A stretch of 64,000 nucleotides of DNA, taken from JAOUEA01 sp035249905 (GTDB lineage: Bacteria; Actinomycetota; UBA4738; HRBIN12). The position numbers and the translations under genes were made by a program. Of the stretch, positions 1 to 6,855 are shown one piece after another. The notes under the pieces were generated by a model. It was not told the origin of the DNA. It did not search any database and was given only the letters and a program-made list of their open reading frames with translations. Position 1 is the stretch's first letter, and every line of letters begins with the position of its first letter. The stretch covers positions 24,022 to 88,021 of the forward strand of contig DATFFT010000018.1 in NCBI GenBank assembly GCA_035249905.1. Direction: 5' to 3'.

Positions 1-2
1 CC

Positions 3-299
3 GGTCGCGCGCTGTCCGAGCTGTTGGCACCGCTGCGCCGGTACTTCGCGTCGGGCGAGATCAACTCGGTCGTCGACGACCAGCAGGCGCGGATCGAGGT
101 CGTCGCCGGTCACTTCGCCGACGGACGCCAGGACCGACTCGACGGCCTGACGGTAGAGTTCGACGACTGGTGGTGCAACGTGCGCCCCTCGAACACCGAA
201 CCGCTGCTCAGGCTGAACGCCGAGGCTCGCACGCCCGAGCTGCTCGCCGAGAAGAGCGCCGAGGTGCTCGAGCTGATCCGGGGTGGCGGTCCGTCGTGA
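3..299 (+). CDS. manB: Phosphomannomutase/phosphoglucomutase, C-terminal part (5' end outside window)
   Basis: Only the last 98 codons are present, and the frame is open from base 3. The segment contains the domain-IV phosphate-binding loop of the alpha-D-phosphohexomutase family (VRPSNTEPLLRLNAEA), which holds the sugar phosphate during the 1-phosphate/6-phosphate transfer on mannose or glucose. The catalytic phosphoserine loop lies upstream of the window. It is followed by a Trm112-like gene and a bifunctional phosphoglucose/phosphomannose isomerase, the usual actinobacterial neighbours of manB, so it probably supplies mannose-1-phosphate for GDP-mannose. Mannose and glucose preference cannot be separated from this fragment. 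Confidence 0.88.
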   Translation, partial: GRALSELLAPLRRYFASGEINSVVDDQQARIEVVAGHFADGRQDRLDGLTVEFDDWWCNVRPSNTEPLLRLNAEARTPELLAEKSAEVLELIRGGGPS

Positions 300-327
300 G
301 GCCGGCCCGAACGAGGAAGGAGCGAGC

Positions 328-516
328 GTGACCCTCGATCCACAGCTGCTGGAGATCCTCGTCTGCCCGAACGACCGTGGCGATCTCGACTATCGGGAGG
401 CCGAGCAGGTGCTCGTCTGCTCCACCTGCGGCTACCGGTATCCGATCCGTGACGACATCCCGGTGATGCTGATCGACGAGGCTGAGAAGCCGGCGCGGGG
501 CCCGGAGGCGCGGTGA
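328..516 (+). CDS. Trm112-family zinc-ribbon protein
   Basis: A 62-residue protein starting MTLDPQLLEILVCPNDRGDL, with two cysteine pairs (CPN..., then CSTCGY), matches the Trm112/UPF0434 family. Members are small zinc-ribbon partners of methyltransferases or, in bacteria, of unknown role near sugar-nucleotide genes. GTG at 328 was preferred over GTG 283 because a good Shine-Dalgarno, AGGAAGGA, ends 7-8 nt before it and homologues begin at this point. Its stop overlaps the next start by 4 nt (GTGA), so translation is coupled to the isomerase. The bacterial function is not established. Confidence 0.85.
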   Translation: MTLDPQLLEILVCPNDRGDLDYREAEQVLVCSTCGYRYPIRDDIPVMLIDEAEKPARGPEAR

Positions 517-1580
517 CCCAACTCGACGACGTCGAGGCGCTCAGGGCGCTCGACGCGGGCGACATGCTCGGGGCGGTGGCGTCGCTCCCACGCCAGGCAC
601 GCGAGGGGTACGAGCCCGCCATCGCCACCGAAGGGCTGCCGTTGGCCGACGGGGTGACCGGCATCGCGTTCTGCGGCATGGGGGGATCGGGCATCGCCGG
701 CGACGTGCTCCGGGCCGTCTACAGCAACCGGTTGACGGTTCCGGTCGAGGTCGTCCGGTCGCCCGTCGTGCCTGCCTGGGTCGGGCCGCACAGCCTGGTC
801 GTGTGCTCCTCGTACTCGGGAGGCACGGCCGAAACGCTCGCGTGCTTCGAAGAGGCACGGGAGCGAGGCGCTCGGATCGTGCCCATCACGTCCGGCGGGC
901 GCCTCGCCGAGCGATCGGCGGAGCTCGGCATCGCCCCGGTCCTGGTTCCCGGTGGCTTCCTGCCGAGGGCGGCGCTCGGCTTCCTCCTGTTCGCGCTGTT
1001 GGGTGCGCTGGAGCGGGTCGGATTGCTCCCGCGCTTGTCCGATGACGTGCACGACGCGGTCGCCGTGATGGACCCGCTCGTCGAAGCCCTGGGCCCCGCC
1101 GTGCCGACCGAGCGGAACGATGCCAAGGCGCTGGCGGCGCGGATCGGCCGACGACAGCCGGTGATCTGGGGCGCCGACGGCGTGGGATCGGCGGCTGCCT
1201 ACCGCTGGAAGACGCAGATGAACGAGAACGGCAAGGTGCCGGCGTGGGCTGCCTCGCTCCCGGAGCTCGACCACAACGAGGTGGTGGGGTGGTCCGATGG
1301 GCGGGGCGACGATACCTTCGTGGTCGCGCTGCGCGACGAGGCGGAGCACCCCGACGTCTCGGTGCGGTTCCCGATCTCCCTCGAGATCGCGCGCGATGCC
1401 GGCGCCGCCACCGAGGAGGTCTGGGCCACCGGCCGGAACCGGCTCTCGCGCTTCCTCTCACTCAGCATCATGGGCGACTACACGAGCTGCTACATGGGAC
1501 TCGCCCACGGTGTGGACCCGTCGCCGATCGACGCGATCGTGCGGCTCAAGGCGCTCCTCGAGGAGGTCTCGGCGCCGTGA
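513..1580 (+). CDS. Bifunctional phosphoglucose/phosphomannose isomerase
   Basis: The 355-residue protein has an N-terminal SIS domain with the glycine-rich CGMGGSG at residues 54-60 and the sugar-phosphate loop SYSGGTAET near residue 97. A conserved LDHNEVVGW segment lies in the second SIS domain. This is the Pgi/Pmi family, which interconverts glucose-6-phosphate or mannose-6-phosphate with fructose-6-phosphate in the cytoplasm. Together with manB upstream it links glycolysis to mannose-1-phosphate. GTG 513 overlaps the Trm112-like stop by 4 nt, and its own stop overlaps the next GTG by 4 nt, so the genes form one operon. Which isomerase activity dominates cannot be told. Confidence 0.9.
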   Translation: MTQLDDVEALRALDAGDMLGAVASLPRQAREGYEPAIATEGLPLADGVTGIAFCGMGGSGIAGDVLRAVYSNRLTVPVEVVRSPVVPAWVGPHSLVVCSSYSGGTAETLACFEEARERGARIVPITSGGRLAERSAELGIAPVLVPGGFLPRAALGFLLFALLGALERVGLLPRLSDDVHDAVAVMDPLVEALGPAVPTERNDAKALAARIGRRQPVIWGADGVGSAAAYRWKTQMNENGKVPAWAASLPELDHNEVVGWSDGRGDDTFVVALRDEAEHPDVSVRFPISLEIARDAGAATEEVWATGRNRLSRFLSLSIMGDYTSCYMGLAHGVDPSPIDAIVRLKALLEEVSAP

Positions 1581-2413
1581 GCGGTCTCCCGGGCCCGGGC
1601 GACGATCTGGGCGCACGGGCGGCGGCCGTCGTGCGGAACCGCACCGATCTCGTCCCGCGCGTCGGCGTCGTCCTCGGATCGGGTCTGGCTCCGGCGCTCG
1701 GCGACGCGCTCGAGGAGACCGCACGCCTGTCGTTCGAGGAGCTGCCCGGGTTCCCGCCGTCGGGGGTGCCCGGCCATGCCGGTCGCCTCGTGCTCGGCAG
1801 CCTCGCCGACGTGCCGGTCGCGGCGTTCTTCGGACGGGTGCACTTCTACGAGGGGCACGGCATGGACGTGCCCGCGTTGCTCCCCCGCCTGGCCAAGGAG
1901 CTGGGGGCCGACACGATGGTGTTGACGGCCGCCGTGGGCGGCCTGGTGCCCGGGGAAGCTGCGGGCACCGTCGTGGTCCTGCGTGACCACTTGAACATGA
2001 TGGGAGTCGCCCCGCTGCGTGGGTGGCGCTACCCCGACGGCATGCCGACGTTCATCAGCGCGACCGAGGTGTACGATGCGGCGCTCCGCGATCTCGCCCT
2101 GGAGCGGGCCCAGGCGCTCGGCATCCCGTCCTCGATCGGCGTCTACGCCGCGATGAGTGGGCCGGCCTACGAGACGCCGGCCGAGTTGGGTCTGCTGCAG
2201 GGGGCGGGGGCGACGGTCGTGGGCATGTCGATGGTGCCGGAATCGCTCCCCGCCATCGCGTTGGGGATGCGCGTGCTCGGGATCTGCTCGCTGACGAATG
2301 CGTTCGGCGAACACATCGAGCACGATCAGGTCGTCCGCGTCTCGAACGAGACGGCGGCGGCGGTGGGCAGGTTGCTCGTCGACCTGTTCCCTCGCATACG
2401 AGAGGAGACGTGA
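1577..2413 (+). CDS. punA: Purine-nucleoside phosphorylase (trimeric PNP/MTAP family)
   Basis: The 278-residue protein shows hallmarks of low-molecular-mass, trimeric purine-nucleoside phosphorylases: an early LGSGL phosphate loop, VHFYEGH (phosphate/ribose site), MSGPAYETPAE (purine-site Glu) and SLTNAFG near the C-terminus (base-contacting Asn). It would cleave inosine or guanosine with phosphate for purine salvage. It lies directly before ahcY, whose product adenosine feeds purine salvage. GTG 1577 overlaps the previous stop (GTGA). A methylthioadenosine phosphorylase activity is an alternative within the same fold. Confidence 0.88.
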   Translation: MSGLPGPGDDLGARAAAVVRNRTDLVPRVGVVLGSGLAPALGDALEETARLSFEELPGFPPSGVPGHAGRLVLGSLADVPVAAFFGRVHFYEGHGMDVPALLPRLAKELGADTMVLTAAVGGLVPGEAAGTVVVLRDHLNMMGVAPLRGWRYPDGMPTFISATEVYDAALRDLALERAQALGIPSSIGVYAAMSGPAYETPAELGLLQGAGATVVGMSMVPESLPAIALGMRVLGICSLTNAFGEHIEHDQVVRVSNETAAAVGRLLVDLFPRIREET

Positions 2414-3669
2414 TGACGAGCGACATCCGTGACGTGGGGCTCGCGGCGGCCGGCCGCGACCGCATCGAATGGGCGGGGGCCGAGATGCCCGTGCTCGAGC
2501 TGATCAAGGAGCGGTTCGAGAAGGAACGTCCGCTCGACGGGATCCGGATCGGGGCGTGCCTGCACGTCACTACGGAGACCGCGAACCTGATGGTCACCTT
2601 GCAGTCGGGCGGCGCAGAGGTGGCGTTGTGCGCCTCGAACCCATTGTCGACCCAGGACGACGTCGCTGCGGCGCTCGTGGAAGCGGGCATCGACACCTAC
2701 GCGATCAAGGGTGAGGACACAGCGACGTTCTTCGAGCACATCGGCGCGGTGCTCGACTCCCGGCCGAACATCACGATGGACGACGGGGCCGACATGGTGA
2801 GCGTGCTCCACAAGGAACGCACGGACCAGATCGCCGAGATCATCGGAGGCACCGAGGAGACCACGACCGGCGTGATCCGGCTTCGCGCGATGGCGAACGA
2901 CGGCGCGTTGCGCTACCCGATCGTGAGCGTGAACGACGCCGACACGAAACACCTGTTCGACAATCGCTTCGGAACGGGGCAGTCGACGATCGACGCGATC
3001 ATGCGATCCACGAACCGGCTACTCGCCGGGCGCTCGATCGTCGTGTGCGGCTACGGCATGTGCGGACGTGGCGTGGCCTCGCGCGCTCGCGGCATGGGGG
3101 CCCACGTGATCGTCACCGAGGTCGATCCGACGGCTGCGATCGAGGCGGTGATGGAGGGGTATACCGTGATGCCTCTGCGCGAGGCGGCTCGTGTGGGCGA
3201 TGTGTTCATCACGGTGACCGGCGACACGACGGTGATCGGGCGCCACCACCTGGAGCTGATGAAGGACGGCGCGTTGCTGGCCAACTCCGGGCATTTCGAC
3301 GTCGAGATCGACAAGCCCGCCTTGGAGGCGCTCGGCACCCGAGGGGTCCGGCGCGTGCGTGAGTTCGTCGACGAATACACGTTCGCCGACGGGCGCCGGA
3401 TCTATCTGCTGGGCGAGGGCCGCCTCGTCAATCTCTCGGCTGCCGAAGGGCATCCGGCGGCGGTGATGGACATGTCGTTCGCGAACCAAGCCCTCGCGGC
3501 GGAATGGGTGGTGGCCAACCGCGGGCAGCTCGAGCCCCGCGTCTATCCGGTCCCGGTTGAGATCGACAAGGACGTCGCCCGCTTGAAGCTCCGGGCGATG
3601 GGGGTCGAGATCGACGAGCTCACCGCCGAACAGGAGCGCTACCTGAGCAGCTGGGAGCAGGGCACCTGA
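2413..3669 (+). CDS. ahcY: S-adenosylhomocysteinase, short Thermotoga/archaea-like form
   Basis: The 418-residue protein carries the substrate segment ACLHVTTETANL, the lysine-containing region around DTKHLFDNRFGTGQS, and a Rossmann NAD-binding motif CGYGMCGRG near residue 215. It splits S-adenosylhomocysteine into adenosine and homocysteine, relieving inhibition of methyltransferases. The usual bacterial and eukaryotic motif GYGDVGKG is replaced by GYGMCGRG. The C-terminal Lys/Tyr tail that reaches the neighbouring subunit's NAD is missing; the protein ends ...YLSSWEQGT. Mycobacterial SahH is about 495 residues, so this is a different subfamily. ATG 2413 overlaps the PNP stop by 1 nt. Confidence 0.93.
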   Translation: MTSDIRDVGLAAAGRDRIEWAGAEMPVLELIKERFEKERPLDGIRIGACLHVTTETANLMVTLQSGGAEVALCASNPLSTQDDVAAALVEAGIDTYAIKGEDTATFFEHIGAVLDSRPNITMDDGADMVSVLHKERTDQIAEIIGGTEETTTGVIRLRAMANDGALRYPIVSVNDADTKHLFDNRFGTGQSTIDAIMRSTNRLLAGRSIVVCGYGMCGRGVASRARGMGAHVIVTEVDPTAAIEAVMEGYTVMPLREAARVGDVFITVTGDTTVIGRHHLELMKDGALLANSGHFDVEIDKPALEALGTRGVRRVREFVDEYTFADGRRIYLLGEGRLVNLSAAEGHPAAVMDMSFANQALAAEWVVANRGQLEPRVYPVPVEIDKDVARLKLRAMGVEIDELTAEQERYLSSWEQGT

Positions 3670-3672
3670 CCC

Positions 3673-4299
3673 ATGGACGGCCGGGTGTCGATCCGCGCGC
3701 ACTACGAGCGGTTCCCCGCGACCCTGAAGGGCGCCTTCGTGCTTCGGGGTGAGGACGCCGATCCGCATCAGGTTCGCATCCAGACGGCCGGGGTGGCGGA
3801 GATGGCCGGCCGGGCGGGCCGTCCCCTGGAGGTGGAGGCGGTCACGCTCGACGTCGCGCCGCACCGCGATCTGTTCGTCCCGTTCGAGGTGCCGCTGCTC
3901 GACCTCGGTTCCGGGTGGTACCGACTCGAGCTCGACGTCACGGTCGACGGCGATGCCGGCGTGGTGCATCCGGGGGAACCGTTCGTGGTCGCGTGGCCCC
4001 GCGGCTCGATGCGACGGGGGTCCGTCACCGTGCGAGGCGCGATCGTCGCCGGCTCGAACACGGTCACGATCCAGCAGGTGGATTGCGCCACCGACTCCAT
4101 GCGCGTGACCTACGGAGCCCCGGCGCGCGTGGCGCTCTCGTTGACCGCCGACGACGTGGCGCTGCCCCAGATCGACGGATCGTTCGATGCGGAAGCCGGG
4201 CGCGGAGTGGTTGTCACCTATCCGGCGGCCAAGTCCCAGGCACGACTCGCCATCGAAGCACGTGGCGGCGACCGGCCGATCGAGATCGACCTTCCCTGA
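3673..4299 (+). CDS. Uncharacterised 208-residue protein
   Basis: I do not recognise this protein. It begins 3 nt after the ahcY stop, so it is co-transcribed. The sequence is hydrophilic without a signal peptide or membrane segment. It alternates short hydrophobic stretches with charged turns (VEAVTLDVAPHRDLFVPF, YRLELDVTVDGDAG, GVVVTYPAAKSQARLAI), which suggests an all-beta protein with two similar beta-sandwich halves. Codon use matches the neighbours, so it is probably a real gene. Its place between ahcY and comF gives no functional clue. Confidence 0.65.
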   Translation: MDGRVSIRAHYERFPATLKGAFVLRGEDADPHQVRIQTAGVAEMAGRAGRPLEVEAVTLDVAPHRDLFVPFEVPLLDLGSGWYRLELDVTVDGDAGVVHPGEPFVVAWPRGSMRRGSVTVRGAIVAGSNTVTIQQVDCATDSMRVTYGAPARVALSLTADDVALPQIDGSFDAEAGRGVVVTYPAAKSQARLAIEARGGDRPIEIDLP

Positions 4300-4323
4300 C
4301 GGGCTCGTGTCGCACCCGCTCCC

Positions 4324-4329
4324 TATCGT
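4324..4329 (+). promoter_or_regulatory. -10 box for leaderless comF transcript
   Basis: TATCGT lies 6 nt before GTG 4336, so transcription would begin at the start codon. Confidence 0.5.
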
Positions 4330-4335
4330 CGGGCC

Positions 4336-5076
4336 GTGCTGGTGCGTGCGCTCGACGTCGTCTTCCCACCGCGGTGCGCGGGGTGCGGCGCGGCGACCTG
4401 GCCGTTCTGCGATGGGTGTCGGCGCGGGCTGATCGTGCTGTCCCCGCCGTGGTGCGAGCGATGCGGAGCCCCCTCGGCCGATGGTGATCGTTCGCGATGC
4501 GAGGACTGCCCTCCCGACGTGGTGACCGTCGCCAGAGCTCCCTTCGCCTTCGAGGGTCCCGCAAGGGCCTCCGTTCATCAGCTCAAGTACCGAGGGGTGC
4601 GTGGCGTGGGGCGGGCGCTGGGGGCGGCGATGGCCTCCTGCTCGCCACCCGGCGCCGACGTGGTGACGTGGGTCCCGTTGACCAGGCGACGAAAGGCCGA
4701 GCGAGGGTTCGATCAGGCGAAGGTACTGGCCAGGGCCGTCGCACGTGAGTCCGGGCTGCCCGTCCGAGGCCTGCTCCGGCGCGTCGTCGCGACCGGTCCT
4801 CAGGCCAAGCGCGACGCCGTGGCGCGCCGGGCGGCGATGCGCGGATCGTTCGTCCTTCGTCATCGGGCGGCCATGCCGTCCCACGTCCTGCTCGTCGACG
4901 ACGTGCTCACGACCGGAGCCACGGCAGCCGCGTGCGCCGAAGCGCTGCGAGCCGGTGGGGCGCAGACGGTTTCGCTCCTCGTGGCGGCCCGGGCCCTCCT
5001 GCGGTCGGGCCGACCTGCCTATACTCGACCGGGCCCTCGTCCGGGTCTGTGGTTGCCCGGGGATCTTCCCCGGTAG
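4336..5076 (+). CDS. comF: ComF-family phosphoribosyltransferase-like protein
   Basis: The 246-residue protein has an N-terminal double zinc ribbon (CAGC at 14-17, CDGC at 25-28, then CERC and CEDC pairs). A type I phosphoribosyltransferase fold follows, with the PRPP loop VLLVDDVLTTGAT near residues 180-192. ComF proteins take part in DNA uptake or single-strand DNA handling in competent bacteria; in actinobacteria the role is unproven. Before hpf and secA it sits as in Mycobacterium. The C-terminal tail after AARALLRSG looks non-conserved. The last 15 codons overlap the promoter and 5' part of a structured RNA that precedes hpf. Confidence 0.88.
   Translation: MLVRALDVVFPPRCAGCGAATWPFCDGCRRGLIVLSPPWCERCGAPSADGDRSRCEDCPPDVVTVARAPFAFEGPARASVHQLKYRGVRGVGRALGAAMASCSPPGADVVTWVPLTRRRKAERGFDQAKVLARAVARESGLPVRGLLRRVVATGPQAKRDAVARRAAMRGSFVLRHRAAMPSHVLLVDDVLTTGATAAACAEALRAGGAQTVSLLVAARALLRSGRPAYTRPGPRPGLWLPGDLPR
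5020..5025 (+). promoter_or_regulatory. -10 box of the hpf leader RNA
   Basis: TATACT inside the 3' end of comF. Its expected start site (about 5031) coincides with the first base of the terminal helix of the downstream RNA. No clear -35 box is visible. Confidence 0.6.
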
Positions 5077-5266
5077 TCGATGCCAGCCGCGGGCGAAACG
5101 ACCCACGTAAGGCGACCCTTGGTCGCTGAGCATGGCGCGGTTTAGATGTAAGTCCTGCCTCGCCTCCGGGCGGGAGAGGGTGTGGGTCGGCGGTCCGCGC
5201 GATCGCCGGCGAGCTCCCCGGCAGGCGGGTGTGGGGGCAAAGACCAGGTCAGCCGGCGGAGGGCCC
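5031..5266 (+). ncRNA. Structured hpf leader RNA, candidate raiA-motif RNA
   Basis: The stretch is about 236 nt, starting 6 nt after a TATACT box and ending just before the hpf ribosome-binding site. Its ends pair perfectly: GGGCCCTC 5031-5038 with GAGGGCCC 5259-5266, continued by CCGG 5041-5044 with CCGG 5253-5256. Inside are a hairpin 5057-5073 (CCGGGGA-TCT-TCCCCGG), a long-range helix CGACCCAC 5099-5106 with GTGGGTCG 5182-5189, and a hairpin 5112-5126 (GCGACC-CTT-GGTCGC). CCTGCC 5154-5159 can pair with GGCAGG 5220-5225, which would make a pseudoknot. A large 'raiA motif' RNA of this size is known upstream of raiA/hpf genes in Firmicutes and Actinobacteria. I infer membership from position and architecture, not from a model search. 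Confidence 0.6.
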
Positions 5267-5295
5267 GCCCGAGGGAAGGGAACGACGACGAACCG

Positions 5296-5682
5296 ATGGA
5301 CCTGACCTTCACGGGCCGCGGCCTCCCGGTCACCGACGAGGTGCGTGAGACCGCGGGACACAAGCTGGCCCGGCTGGAGCGCATGGAGCCCCGGACCACC
5401 AGGATCGATCTGGAGATCATCGGCGAGCACTACCCGGCCCCCGACGGTGTGAAGCGGGTGCAGGCGGCGCTGCACATACCTCGGAAGACGTTCCGCGCTC
5501 GCGCCGAGGCCGACGACGTGCCGACCGCGATCGACCGCGTGGCCGAGAAGCTCGAGCGGCAGCTCCGTGATCATCACGGCAAACGTCGCGCTTCCATGCA
5601 CAAGAGCGCACTAGAATCCCCTCACCTGAGCGAGCCGGCAGCCGACGCGGAGGCCGGCGACTCGACCGAGGGGGACCGGTGA
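5296..5682 (+). CDS. hpf: Ribosome hibernation-promoting factor (short HPF/RaiA type)
   Basis: The 128-residue protein has the beta-alpha-beta-beta-beta-alpha HPF/RaiA fold: MDLTFTGRGLPVTDEVRE..., KLARLERMEP, then VQAALHIPRKTFRARAEADDV and AIDRVAEKLERQLRDHHGK. It binds the 30S decoding centre and stores ribosomes in an inactive state. It is short: after residue 105 there is only an acidic, low-complexity tail. The C-terminal dimerisation domain of long HPF, as in mycobacteria, is absent. ATG 5296 follows a purine-rich ribosome-binding region near 5271-5281. The gene follows the structured RNA leader and overlaps the next gene (GTGA). Confidence 0.9.
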   Translation: MDLTFTGRGLPVTDEVRETAGHKLARLERMEPRTTRIDLEIIGEHYPAPDGVKRVQAALHIPRKTFRARAEADDVPTAIDRVAEKLERQLRDHHGKRRASMHKSALESPHLSEPAADAEAGDSTEGDR

Positions 5683-6371
5683 CCAACGACGCTGGCGGTA
5701 AGGACTCCACCGAGAAGCTCCGGGTGATGGTGGTCGACGACCACGCCCTGTTCCGCCGCGGTCTCGAGATGGTGCTGCAGCAGGAGCCCGACATCGAGCT
5801 GGTCGGCGAGGCCTCCGACGGAGCCGAGGCGGTGGAGGTCGCTCAGGAGACCATGCCCGACGTCGTGCTGATGGACGTGCGCATGCCGAAACGCTCCGGC
5901 ATCGAGGCGGCCGGCCAGATCCGGGACCTGCTTCCCCACTGCAAGATCCTGATGCTCACGATCAGTGACGAGGAGGGCGACCTCTACGACGCGATCAAGG
6001 CCGGCGCGAGCGGCTACCTGTTGAAGGAGATCCCGATCGAGGAGGTCGCCGACGCGATCCGCAGCGTCTGGGCCGGGCAGTCCCGCATCTCCCCGTCGAT
6101 GGCTTCGAAGCTGCTCACCGAGTTCGCGTCCATGTCGAAGACGGCCGAGGAGCAGCCACGCATGCCTGCGCCCAAGCTCACCGACCGCGAGATGGAGGTC
6201 CTCGGGCTCGTGGCGCAGGGCCTGAACAACCGCGATATCGCCAAACGGCTGTTCATCAGCGAGAACACCGTCAAGAACCACATCCGCAACATCCTCGAGA
6301 AGTTGCACCTGCACTCGCGCATGGAGGCGGTCGTCTACGCCGTCCGCGAGAAGATGATCGAGATCAGCTGA
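5679..6371 (+). CDS. NarL/LuxR-family response regulator
   Basis: The 230-residue protein has a receiver domain (residues 14-130) with acidic pair D20/D21, phospho-acceptor D66 (VVLMDVRMP) and K116 (GYLLKE). A LuxR-type helix-turn-helix follows (about 165-228: LTDREMEVLGLVAQGLNNRDIAKRL...). It should be a two-component DNA-binding regulator. No histidine kinase gene is in the window, so it is an orphan here. GTG 5679 overlaps the hpf stop by 4 nt, so regulator and hibernation factor are translated together, which hints at a stress or growth-phase signal. Confidence 0.92.
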   Translation: MTNDAGGKDSTEKLRVMVVDDHALFRRGLEMVLQQEPDIELVGEASDGAEAVEVAQETMPDVVLMDVRMPKRSGIEAAGQIRDLLPHCKILMLTISDEEGDLYDAIKAGASGYLLKEIPIEEVADAIRSVWAGQSRISPSMASKLLTEFASMSKTAEEQPRMPAPKLTDREMEVLGLVAQGLNNRDIAKRLFISENTVKNHIRNILEKLHLHSRMEAVVYAVREKMIEIS

Positions 6372-6373
6372 CG

Positions 6374-6836
6374 GTGGCCGATCCGACGATCGAGGCTGCG
6401 CGCGACATCCTGGCGGATTCCCTCGTCGAGCTTCGCAAGGCGGTCGACGGATGCACCGCCGACGAGCTGAACGCCCGCCCGGGCGGCGACGAGACGAACG
6501 CGGCTCGCGGTGCTGGTGACCCATGCGATGCACAGCACGCGTTCCTGGCTGAGCCTCGCGACCGGCGCTCCGCTGCCGGAACGCGACCGACCCTCGGAGT
6601 TCCGGGTCGTGATCGACGACGCGGCCACGTTCATGGCCTGGCTCGATGCGATCGGCGAGGAATGCCGGTCGCTGCTCGATGGTGACGTGACCTTCGACCC
6701 GGGAGCCGTCGGCGAGGCTCCCTGGAGCACGTCTCGGGCCGACGAACCGATCACGGCGGCGTGGGCGCTGCTCCATGCCCTCGAACATCTCCGGGAGCAC
6801 GTGGGGCACGCGCAGCTCACCCGGCAGCTCCTCTGA
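6374..6836 (+). pseudogene. DinB-family protein broken by a one-base frameshift
   Basis: Two overlapping frames together give one DinB-like four-helix protein. The first frame reads from GTG 6374 (MADPTIEAARDILADSLVEL... to DETNA). The second carries VLVTHAMHSTRSWLSLATG and ends HALEHLREHVGHAQLTRQLL, with the family's metal-binding histidines. Removing one G of the GG at 6502-6503 restores ...DETN-ALAVLVTHAMHSTRSW in a single frame. DinB proteins are metal- and thiol-dependent enzymes of varied function. It begins 2 nt after the regulator stop. Either the gene is newly disrupted or the assembly has an indel error. Confidence 0.75.
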
Positions 6837-6843
6837 GCTCCGA

Positions 6844-6849
6844 TACCCT
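6844..6849 (+). promoter_or_regulatory. -10 box for leaderless acetolactate-synthase-like gene
   Basis: TACCCT is 6 nt before ATG 6856. No Shine-Dalgarno sequence is present. Confidence 0.5.
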
Positions 6850-6855
6850 GGCGCC

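Noticed and set aside
3019..5601. Long open frame (860 codons) on the minus strand across ahcY, comF and hpf
   Set aside because: It is antisense to four well-recognised genes, has Arg/Pro/Gly/His-rich composition typical of a GC-rich shadow frame, and shows no domain.
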